Positions 12,489 through 19,323 of a DNA stretch of 19,323 nucleotides are shown piece by piece. The position numbers were made by a program, and so were the translations under genes. Location of the stretch: assembly GCA_007124105.1 (NCBI GenBank), contig SLFT01000144.1, forward strand, positions 1 through 19,323, in the 5' to 3' direction. This DNA comes from Candidatus Hydrogenedentota bacterium (lineage in GTDB: Bacteria; Hydrogenedentota; Hydrogenedentia; Hydrogenedentales; CAITNO01). Under the pieces are notes generated by a model. It had not been told where the DNA came from. It made no database searches and worked only from the letters and a program-made list of their open reading frames with translations. How positions within the stretch are numbered: the first letter of the stretch is position 1; every line of letters begins with the position of its first letter.

Positions 12489-14651
12489 GTGGTCGGGAAG
12501 GATAGACAGAGAACATTTCCCCTGTCAGGCAAGGGGTTCCATCCCTGTGCCCTGCAAGACCTGGTTCCCATGGGGCGCATCAAGCAACTGCTTGAGGCCT
12601 TGTATAAAATCATTGAAGTCCCCATTGGTCTGGTATCGCCCCAAAGCGATGTGCTGCTGGCCATTGGGTGGCAGCCTATCTGCGAAGTGTTTCATCGCAA
12701 CCACCCCGAGGCAACGCGCCGTTGCGTGGAAAGCAACAACGATCTTCAGCGTCGTTTATCGCAAGGCGCCGTGGCTGCCGCCAAATGCAAGAACGGGCTG
12801 TGGGATATCGCCATGCCGATTGTGGTTGACGGTCAGCATCTTGCCACGCTTTTTCTGGGGCAGTTTTTATATGATGATGAGCGCGTGGACCGTGGTTTTT
12901 TCGAGGCGCAGGCCAAAGAATTTGAATACGAGGTGAACCAGTATTTAGCCGCGCTGGACCAAGTGCCGCGCATTTCGCGTCAACAGGCGGAGGAACACAT
13001 CAATTACGCCGCAGGGCTGGTAGCGCTGTTGGCGGAACTGGGCTATAAGAATTTGCAGTTGGCGCAGGAAGTAAATGAGCGGCGCCTGGCTGAATACGCG
13101 TTTCGCGAAGGGGAACGTCAATACAGGGCCCTGGTGGAAAACGTTCCGGGCGCGGTATACCAGTGCTTGAACGATGACGCCTATTCCACCATATTTATCA
13201 GTGACGCCATTGAACGTATTGTTGGCGTCAGTGCGTCTGTCATGATTGAGAACGCCAGTTCCATTGCCGCCCTTATCCATCCTGATGATCGTGCTTATGT
13301 GCAGGAAACAGTCGGTCAGGCGGTAGCGCGTCGTACGCCCTATGTGATGAATTACCGCATGCAACACAAGGATGGCGGTTACACCTGGGTCGAGGAACGG
13401 GGCCAGGGGGTATGGGATGAAACAAACGAACTGCGTTTCTTGCAGGGCGTTATATTCGACATATCCGAACGCAATAAACTGGAGGAGGAGCGACGAGCCC
13501 TGGACGCGCAACTGGCGCGCACACACAAACTGGAAAGCCTTGGCGTGCTTGCGGGCGGCATTGCCCACGACTTCAATAACCTCCTTGTGGCTATCTTGGG
13601 CCATGCCGACCTGATTTTTGAGGAAACTGACAGGGGCACGGCCACCTATGAGAGTGTTAATGCCATTATCCAGGCGGCGCAACGGGCAGCGAATTTGACC
13701 CGTCAAATGCTGGCCTATTCAGGCAAGGGGCATTTCATGGTTGAGGCGCTGGACCTGTCCGACCTGATCAAGGAATTGGCCCCGTTTTTTGAAAATGATC
13801 TTGTGCCGGAGTGTGAGTTTACTTACGACCTGATGGTGAACGGTCCGCCTGTCTTTGCGGATTCACAACAGATCAAACAGTTGCTGACAAATATTATCAC
13901 CAATGCAGCGGAAGCCTACAGTCCCGAGGGTGGGGTGATTGCCATTCGCACCGGCCTCCGAACCTGCGACAGCGCTTTCATCAAAAAGAACTATCATAAT
14001 GAGCAGTGCCTGGCCGGAGAATATGTGTTTGTCGAGGTGGCCGACGAGGGATGCGGCATGACAGAAGAGACGCAGAAGCGTCTGTGCGACCCGTTTTTCT
14101 CCACAAAATTTACCGGGCGCGGTCTCGGTATGGCTGCTGTGCTTGGGATTGTGCTCGGGCATAAGGGGCTTATTTCCGTGGACAGTGCGCCGGGCAAGGG
14201 GACAACCATGCAGATGTTGTTTCCTGTACTCGCTGCCCCGGCGGAGAAAAAGGCCGCGCCCGAGGAACCGCGAAAGAAGCATACAGACGGGTACGTACTA
14301 CTGGTTGACGATGAGATCATTGTGCGCAATGTCGCGCAGAAGATGCTGGAGCGGGCGGGTTTCAGGGTGCTTGTGGCGCAAAGCGGCTGGGAAGCGCTAC
14401 AACTGCTGGATGAATACCCCCATAGCGACATTGCCTGCATTATTTTGGACTTGACCATGCCGAACATGGACGGCGCAAAGACGTTGCGGGCCATCCGCAA
14501 GAAGAATACCTATATCCCAGTTATCCTCTCCAGCGGCTACAGCGAAGAAGAGGCCACATCGCGATTGAGCAAGCATCATATCGCCGCGTTCCTGCAAAAG
14601 CCATACAAGGCGAGCACTCTTGTGGAACTGTTGCGGCGGATATTGCAATAG
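12489..14651 (+). CDS. Hybrid sensor histidine kinase, PocR-PAS-HK-receiver
   Basis: A soluble 720-residue two-component sensor with no membrane segment. Domains in order: PocR ligand-sensing domain (about 20-185; CEVFHRNHPEATRRCVESN and GLWDIAMPIVVDGQHLATLFLGQ are typical), a short coiled coil, a PAS fold (about 208-330, ending in GVIFDISERN), a histidine kinase with H-box GGIAHDFNN (His360), N-box TNIITNAAEAY and G-box ADEGCGM and GRGLGM, and a receiver domain (about 600-720) with phospho-acceptor Asp654 in LDLTMPNMDG and Lys704. No output domain or partner regulator is visible. PocR domains are named after the Salmonella pdu/cob activator and are thought to bind small organic molecules. 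The start is uncertain: GTG at 12489 has GGGAG 11 bases upstream; a TTG at 12471 would add six residues. Confidence 0.92.
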   Translation: MVGKDRQRTFPLSGKGFHPCALQDLVPMGRIKQLLEALYKIIEVPIGLVSPQSDVLLAIGWQPICEVFHRNHPEATRRCVESNNDLQRRLSQGAVAAAKCKNGLWDIAMPIVVDGQHLATLFLGQFLYDDERVDRGFFEAQAKEFEYEVNQYLAALDQVPRISRQQAEEHINYAAGLVALLAELGYKNLQLAQEVNERRLAEYAFREGERQYRALVENVPGAVYQCLNDDAYSTIFISDAIERIVGVSASVMIENASSIAALIHPDDRAYVQETVGQAVARRTPYVMNYRMQHKDGGYTWVEERGQGVWDETNELRFLQGVIFDISERNKLEEERRALDAQLARTHKLESLGVLAGGIAHDFNNLLVAILGHADLIFEETDRGTATYESVNAIIQAAQRAANLTRQMLAYSGKGHFMVEALDLSDLIKELAPFFENDLVPECEFTYDLMVNGPPVFADSQQIKQLLTNIITNAAEAYSPEGGVIAIRTGLRTCDSAFIKKNYHNEQCLAGEYVFVEVADEGCGMTEETQKRLCDPFFSTKFTGRGLGMAAVLGIVLGHKGLISVDSAPGKGTTMQMLFPVLAAPAEKKAAPEEPRKKHTDGYVLLVDDEIIVRNVAQKMLERAGFRVLVAQSGWEALQLLDEYPHSDIACIILDLTMPNMDGAKTLRAIRKKNTYIPVILSSGYSEEEATSRLSKHHIAAFLQKPYKASTLVELLRRILQ

Positions 14652-14699
14652 AGACACCGGGCGGCAGTGGACGATGCGAGACGGGGCGAAGCATTTAGA

Positions 14700-14728
14700 T
14701 TGAACGCGCTGCTCCAGCATGGTAAGAT
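14700..14728 (+). promoter_or_regulatory. Probable sigma-70 promoter for the phosphohexomutase
   Basis: TTGAAC (14700-14705) and TAAGAT (14723-14728) are separated by 17 bases, four of six consensus matches each. Transcription would start near 14735, leaving a leader of about 57 bases to the ATG at 14792. Confidence 0.5.
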
Positions 14729-14791
14729 TCTTACAGCGATTTTTCCCTAACACGAAAATTTAGGTTAACCTTGAAGGAGTCCAAGTATATT

Positions 14792-16165
14792 ATGGCGTCC
14801 ATCAATCCAGAGATTTTCAGAGAATATGACATCCGGGGCATTGTAGGAACGGACATTGACGAGTCTGTGATGGAAACCCTGGGCATGGCATACGCGGCGT
14901 ATCTGCGCGGCAAAAAAAAATACAACACCGTGGTCATAGCCCGCGACGGACGGTTGTCAGGCCAAGCGCTGTCGAGCGCGGTGATTGACGGGATTACCGC
15001 CTGCGGCATTAACGTGATTGACATTGGCATGGCGCCGACGCCGGTCCTCTATTACGCATTGAACATACTGAAAGTGGATGGCGGCCTGATGTTGACAGCC
15101 AGCCACAACCCGAAAGACTACAACGGGATGAAAGTGGGGGTGGGGAAAACGACCATTTATGGCGCGGAAATACAGAAGCTGCGACACCTCGCTGAAAAGG
15201 GAGTCTTCCCGTTGGCGCCGAAAAAGACCGTGACCATTACGCGCATGAACATGTTCGATAAGTACATGTCCCGGGTGGAACGCGGCATTACCCTCAAGCG
15301 CAAGCTAAAAGTGGTGGTGGACGCGGGCAATGGCGTTGGCGGCATTGTGGCCGTTCCATTGTACGAGGCGCTGGGTTGCGAGGTGATCCCCATCCATTGC
15401 GAAGTGGACGGCAATTTTCCCAATCACCATCCCGATCCTACGAAAAAGGAAAACCTGAAAGATTTGATTCGCGCGGTCAAGAAACACAAGGCTGACCTCG
15501 GCATTGGCTTTGACGGCGATGTGGACCGTTTGGGCGGCTGTGACGAAAAGGGCAACATGCTGCCCGGCGACCGGCTGCTGGCGCTGTTCGCGCGCGCCAT
15601 TCTGAAGGTGAAGCCCGGCGCCACAATCATGGGCGAGGTAAAATGCAGCCGCAGCCTGTACGAAGATGTCGAGAACCACGGCGGCAAGGCGATCATGTGG
15701 CGCACGGGGCATAGTCATATCAAGGCGGCCATGAAAGAACACGGCGCAGAGATAGCGGGCGAGATGAGCGGCCATATCTTCTTCAAGCATCGCTGGTACG
15801 GTTTTGACGACGCCATTTATGCTGGTGCGCGTCTGATGGAACTGCTTGCCGCGGCGAAGAAACCATTGAGCGCCCATCTGGCTGACATCAAGGAACGGTA
15901 CAGTACGCCGGAAATGGATATGAACTGTCCGGACAACAGAAAGTTCGATGTTGTTGCCGAGGCCACGAAATACTTCAAAGACGAACTTGGCCTGGAAGTT
16001 GTCACCATTGATGGTGCGCGTATTGAGTTCCCCGATGGCTGGGGGTTGCTGCGCGCCTCCAATACAGCGCCGAAGCTGGTGATGCGCGTTGAAGCCGATA
16101 CCCGGAAACGGGTAAAGGAAATAGAAAAACTCATCCACCACGCGCTGAAACGGTCTGGCATGTAA
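14792..16165 (+). CDS. Phosphomannomutase/phosphoglucomutase
   Basis: A 457-residue cytosolic alpha-D-phosphohexomutase that interconverts hexose 1- and 6-phosphates, supplying GDP-mannose or UDP-glucose type precursors for surface glycans. All four active-site signatures are present: TASHNP (102-107) with phosphoserine Ser104, the Mg-binding DGDVDR (241-246), the sugar-specificity loop GEMSGH (323-328) and the phosphate-binding RASNTAP (421-427). Length and GEMSGH fit the bacterial ManB/AlgC type that can use both glucose and mannose phosphates. The ATG at 14792 has AAGGAGT 11 bases upstream; an earlier TTG in frame would overlap that site. The gene has its own probable promoter and stands between the kinase and the convergent GH9-like gene. 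The exact preferred sugar is not determined. Confidence 0.95.
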   Translation: MASINPEIFREYDIRGIVGTDIDESVMETLGMAYAAYLRGKKKYNTVVIARDGRLSGQALSSAVIDGITACGINVIDIGMAPTPVLYYALNILKVDGGLMLTASHNPKDYNGMKVGVGKTTIYGAEIQKLRHLAEKGVFPLAPKKTVTITRMNMFDKYMSRVERGITLKRKLKVVVDAGNGVGGIVAVPLYEALGCEVIPIHCEVDGNFPNHHPDPTKKENLKDLIRAVKKHKADLGIGFDGDVDRLGGCDEKGNMLPGDRLLALFARAILKVKPGATIMGEVKCSRSLYEDVENHGGKAIMWRTGHSHIKAAMKEHGAEIAGEMSGHIFFKHRWYGFDDAIYAGARLMELLAAAKKPLSAHLADIKERYSTPEMDMNCPDNRKFDVVAEATKYFKDELGLEVVTIDGARIEFPDGWGLLRASNTAPKLVMRVEADTRKRVKEIEKLIHHALKRSGM

Positions 16166-16239
16166 CAATGTGGCCGCCGGCGCGATGTTATTTCATGCTT
16201 CCGGAGTCGTCCGCCGACAGATGGTTGCGGCACTGATCC

Positions 16240-18216
16240 TTACGAAGCGGCGCTGCGGGGACGCGCCACGGGGATGCGCTTCAGATAGGCCAGGGCGCTG
16301 ATGTAGCGCGCGTTGTTGTACAGGGAAAAGCCGTTGGTGCTTTCATTGACGGCGCCGGTATTGCCCATATCGAAGTGATATCTGTCATCGTCCGCGGCGC
16401 GCGGGCCGATGCCGTGCAACACCGCTCCGTACAGGTCGTCGCGCGTCATGCCCGCCGGCAACACAACCGGCGGGGATGCGTCCCCGTCGCATAACCCAAC
16501 GACCATGCACACGCCATAGGGATTATTTCCCAGCAGCCAGTTGATTTGATCATGGACAAATTCTCTGAATTGTGGATTCGCGGCATAGCGCTGCGCCTGG
16601 GCCATTATTTCCGCTGTGGCCAGTAAACGCGTATTGGCGCCGCGCAACGGGTCTTGCGCGTCGGCGTTCCAGACAAAAAAGCCGCGTCCGGCCGCTTCCG
16701 TCTGAAGGGGGAGCCCGAAGGGATTGTCGGCGTGGGTTACGACTTGTTCGGCGATTCCTTCAAACAGGTTGCCCAACGCCGGGGTTATAAAGGTACCCGT
16801 GTATCCTTCGTAATCAAGCAGCGTTTCCACACGTTCCGTCGAGACGCCCGGAAAGATTATCCGGGCATATTCCAGATAGCGGTTTTCCTGGGTCGTCGCG
16901 TACAGGTCCATGGCCACGGAGAAGCACAGTGGACACGCGCGGTTCGCCGTCATGATGCGTTCAGCCAACTGCCGCGCCGCGTTCCGTATTGCCTCCGAGT
17001 CGGGATGAAAACGGGCGCCGCAGGCCAGAGACGCCGCGAACAAGGTTTCGTCCCGCTTGCTGGTTATTGCTGCGGCGTTGCCGTCGTTTATCCAGTGGGC
17101 CAATCGCTCCAGACCATATAGCGCCTCTTCATGAAGCGGCGCGAAAGCGGGGGTGTCCTGGAAACGTCCACGCAGGATGCTCCACGACCGGACAATGTCC
17201 CATAACAGCGCCGCATCGGATGCGTCGCCAGTGAATGTGGCGTTCCACAATTGTAATGTGCTATTGTCTGACACGGGCGCGCGCAGACGCTTAAACGGCG
17301 CGAGCGCTGGCGCGAAGGCCTCTTCCCACAGGACATTAAACCCGATTCGTATGGGGGCGGTTACCGGGGCGCCGTGATCAAGTTCAACGGTCAGCGTAAA
17401 CTCGCCCTCCTCCTGGAGCGCGGAAAAATCCCCGCGGTGATAATAGCCATCCCATTCCGCGCCGTCCGCGCCCTGAATGCGGGTTGTTCGTGATAAGTCG
17501 CCGCTGTAAACGGTGGTTCCGAAGGCGTCCACAAGTGAAAATGCCGCCTTGTCCGATCGGAAGTTGGCGCTTACCACAAAAGACTTCGGGCCCACCTGTT
17601 CATAGCCAACCTTGTTATGGAACATAGCGACTTCCGGTTTGCTGCTGAATACGCCCATCAGCCTGATGCTTTCCAAGCGAAAGCCGGCGGCGTCTTCAGG
17701 ATAAACGGTCAGGGCGACCCTTGCGCCATCGGCGCCTTCGGGCGCTTCAGTTTCGGCCAGGTTGAAGCGACGGCGCGCGTCGCTGCTGACAGGCGGTTCG
17801 CGCCATGATTCGGTTTGCGCTGTAACGTTGTTCTCGAGCCAGCGCAATGTCGCCGCGACTTCATTTGCGCCGGCGCCCAGAATAACGCCGGAAACGGCTA
17901 CACAGGCGGGCTCCAGCGGCAACGGCGGCGAAAGCAGCGTAACAGGCGTTGATTGCGGCGCGATTGAAAAGGCCTGGGCGTCTTCATCCTCGCCCCATGT
18001 TTCGGCGTCGGCGGGGATGGTGTCCAAGGCCGTTTCATCGCCGTCAATGAATGTCCAGCCGGCGGGCGGTCCCGCCGCCATGTCGTCAGGCGTAATCTCG
18101 AGTATCGTCTTGTATTCTCTTTGGTCGGTCTCCAGTCCAAACGCGACGGCACCCGTCATTCCAGACAAAAGCAGTGCCGCTTGAAAAATCGCCGTAGCCC
18201 CATAAGAGTATTTCAT
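16240..18216 (-). CDS. Secreted GH9-like glycoside hydrolase with CelD_N Ig-like domain
   Basis: A 658-residue exported protein. Residues 1-26 (MKYSYGATAIFQAALLLSGM and on to AVAFG) form a signal peptide. Residues about 30-190 are a beta-rich region of unknown type, possibly carbohydrate-binding. Residues about 195-290 match the N-terminal Ig-like domain of GH9 cellulases (FHNKVGYEQVGPKSFVVSA, WDGYYHRGDFS). The rest is an alpha-helical GH9 barrel ending INWLLGNNPYGVCMVVG and VNESTNGFSLYNNARYISALAYL. Glu625 in NES is the likely general acid. GDASDA (330-335) may stand for the catalytic GGWxDAGD, but the GGW is lost, and the usual NPHHR near the end reads SPPVVL. It is therefore divergent, with an uncertain substrate. 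The ATG at 18216 is chosen because the signal peptide begins there. It follows the Gfo/Idh gene by 65 bases. Confidence 0.8.
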   Translation of the reverse strand: MKYSYGATAIFQAALLLSGMTGAVAFGLETDQREYKTILEITPDDMAAGPPAGWTFIDGDETALDTIPADAETWGEDEDAQAFSIAPQSTPVTLLSPPLPLEPACVAVSGVILGAGANEVAATLRWLENNVTAQTESWREPPVSSDARRRFNLAETEAPEGADGARVALTVYPEDAAGFRLESIRLMGVFSSKPEVAMFHNKVGYEQVGPKSFVVSANFRSDKAAFSLVDAFGTTVYSGDLSRTTRIQGADGAEWDGYYHRGDFSALQEEGEFTLTVELDHGAPVTAPIRIGFNVLWEEAFAPALAPFKRLRAPVSDNSTLQLWNATFTGDASDAALLWDIVRSWSILRGRFQDTPAFAPLHEEALYGLERLAHWINDGNAAAITSKRDETLFAASLACGARFHPDSEAIRNAARQLAERIMTANRACPLCFSVAMDLYATTQENRYLEYARIIFPGVSTERVETLLDYEGYTGTFITPALGNLFEGIAEQVVTHADNPFGLPLQTEAAGRGFFVWNADAQDPLRGANTRLLATAEIMAQAQRYAANPQFREFVHDQINWLLGNNPYGVCMVVGLCDGDASPPVVLPAGMTRDDLYGAVLHGIGPRAADDDRYHFDMGNTGAVNESTNGFSLYNNARYISALAYLKRIPVARPRSAAS

Positions 18217-18281
18217 GGCCGCAGTTTCCAGTACAATGCCGATATAATTTCGTTTGTTTCCATGCTGTGCGCGCCGTTTAC

Positions 18282-19323
18282 TCAACCCGCGTAGATACGC
18301 CGGTTTTCGTGGTCATACCGTTGCCGTTGTCCGGTATGCAGCGCCTCGGCGGCCATGATGGTTGCTGCCGAGTGTTGATGACCGTATTCGATATCCGCAT
18401 TGGGTCGTTGCCGACTGCGAATACATTCGAGCCAGTTGGCGATATGGTCTTCATCGGGTTCCGGCGTCAATGCGCCCGCTTCAATGGCTTTTCCTTCTTC
18501 GCCGCCGTCGCCGTTATAACTTAAGCGGTCCAAATCAAGGGTGCCATAACGTCCGTGGATAGTGTATTTGTTGCCCGCCGCGTTGGTCAGGCTCATGCAC
18601 CAGTCGAACAGGAAACCTTCGGGATAATCTAGCAGCGCGTGGAACACGTCGGAGTGTTCGCGGCCGTCTTTCCATACATAATTGCCGCCGTGCGCCACGG
18701 CGCTGTCCGGATAGGTTGCGCCGGTGATAATGTGCGCCGCGTCAATGAGGTGGCACATCCACAGCCCTGAAATGCCGTTGGTACACATTTTGTACAAGTG
18801 CCAGCGGCGCAATAATTTCGGGTCGAAGTCTACCATGGGCCGGTTGAACAGGTAGGCCTCCCAGTCCACATCTTCCGCTACACAGTCCGAATAATCGCGG
18901 GCCCAGCGCGGATGGTTAAAACAGTTGGCCGCCGAGATACGGCTCACATGGCCCATGCTGCCCTCGGCCAAAAAAGCGCGCGCCGCCTTCCAGCGTCCCT
19001 CGCTGCGGCGTTGCGTACCCACTTGCACGACGCGTTCGGTTTCACGGGCCAAGTCAACCGCCAGGTTCGCGTTGTCCAGGTCCAGGGCCATGGGTTTTTC
19101 GACAAACACGTCCTTGCCCGCCTTCAACGCTTCGATCATGATCGGGGTATGCCCGAAATCAGGCGTGGCAATCACCACCGCGTCAATATCGTCGCGCGCG
19201 AGCACCTCCTGAAACCGCGACGTGGCGAAGGGTTTCGCCTCGAACCACCGTTCGACACGCGCCTCGGCGGCTTCGCGATTCTTGCGCCACACATCGCATA
19301 CTGCCGTGATAGCCACGTTGTGA
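18282..19323 (-). CDS. Gfo/Idh/MocA family oxidoreductase (N terminus beyond the window)
   Basis: NAD(P)-dependent oxidoreductase, probably acting on a sugar, inositol or sugar acid. The visible part is about 346 residues. It opens in mid-Rossmann fold (NVAITAVCDVW), so the GxGxxG nucleotide loop lies beyond the right edge; the GTG at 19316 is not the true start. Clear motifs are ATPDFGHTPIMIEALKAGKD, VFVEKPMAL with the family EKP, VGTQRRSEGRW, the substrate-domain RRWHLYKMCTNGISGLWMCH with a candidate catalytic His in the CHLIDAAH segment, and DYPEGFLFDW. Proteins with this C-terminal half (NYVWKDGREHSDVFHALLDYP) are expanded in Planctomycetota-like genomes. A TGA ends it 65 bases before the GH9-like start, so the two are probably cotranscribed. 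The exact substrate is unknown. Confidence 0.88.
   Translation of the reverse strand, partial: HNVAITAVCDVWRKNREAAEARVERWFEAKPFATSRFQEVLARDDIDAVVIATPDFGHTPIMIEALKAGKDVFVEKPMALDLDNANLAVDLARETERVVQVGTQRRSEGRWKAARAFLAEGSMGHVSRISAANCFNHPRWARDYSDCVAEDVDWEAYLFNRPMVDFDPKLLRRWHLYKMCTNGISGLWMCHLIDAAHIITGATYPDSAVAHGGNYVWKDGREHSDVFHALLDYPEGFLFDWCMSLTNAAGNKYTIHGRYGTLDLDRLSYNGDGGEEGKAIEAGALTPEPDEDHIANWLECIRSRQRPNADIEYGHQHSAATIMAAEALHTGQRQRYDHENRRIYAG

Noticed and set aside
12945..13706. A minus-strand open frame of about 253 codons inside the sensor kinase.
   Set aside because: It is antisense to the PAS and H-box region and shows no domain or start signals.
15305..16168. A minus-strand open frame of about 287 codons opposite the phosphohexomutase.
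   Set aside because: It is a shadow of a gene with all four active-site motifs; no ribosome site.
19314..19316. GTG as the start of the Gfo/Idh oxidoreductase.
   Set aside because: The frame stays open to the window edge, and the essential Rossmann GxGxxG would be missing, so the gene is simply cut off.
1..19323. CRISPR array, tRNA, rRNA, insertion sequence or prophage.
   Set aside because: No regularly spaced repeats, cloverleaf-like sequences, transposase or phage proteins were seen on either strand.

Overview
The window is bacterial: genes are densely packed, Shine-Dalgarno sites are clear, there are ATG and GTG starts, and base composition is moderately GC-rich. The gene content (indolepyruvate:ferredoxin oxidoreductase, two large family I CoA-transferases, a PduO-like protein, a GH9 glycoside hydrolase, a Gfo/Idh/MocA oxidoreductase) suggests an anaerobic or fermentative bacterium with glycan-degrading capacity. 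A member of the PVC group, Hydrogenedentota or a similar uncultivated lineage would fit, but no marker gene fixes the taxonomy.

Left end, 1-2045, accessory: a cytosine-5 DNA methyltransferase with all core motifs (minus strand) but no visible restriction enzyme, then a DUF4160/DUF2442 gene pair. The DUF2442 gene looks intact. The DUF4160 gene is truncated at its start and frameshifted near its end.

Central metabolic block, 2060-10172: two tandem, gap-free paralogous 567-residue CoA-transferases (minus), a divergent inositol-monophosphatase-family gene (plus), and then iorB and iorA (minus, overlapping by 8 bp). Upstream of iorA lies a regulator with a winged helix and an NrpR/DUF128 domain. 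IorA lacks the usual C-terminal ferredoxin-like domain but keeps the four cysteines expected for the TPP-proximal cluster. The iorA promoter, the two dyads above it and the adjacent regulator form a plausible control unit. IorAB would make (aryl)acetyl-CoA from 2-oxo acids, and the CoA-transferases could then exchange the CoA group; that link is inference.

Plus-strand block, 10389-16165: a secreted, C-terminally membrane-anchored HExxH metallopeptidase is followed at 27 bp by a divergent PduO-type adenosyltransferase homologue. After a 495-bp gap holding an extended -10 promoter and two perfect dyads comes a PocR-PAS-histidine kinase-receiver hybrid sensor, then a phosphomannomutase/phosphoglucomutase with its own probable promoter.

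Right end, 16240-19323 (minus): a Gfo/Idh/MocA oxidoreductase cut by the window edge, followed 65 bp downstream by a secreted, divergent GH9-like protein. They are probably one transcription unit for sugar or glycan handling.

I found no rRNA, tRNA, CRISPR array, insertion sequence or phage gene. The most interesting points are the NrpR-like regulator with iorAB and its dyads, the IorA form without its ferredoxin domain, the PduO-like protein with altered motifs beside a PocR-domain kinase, and the palindromic leader of that kinase.
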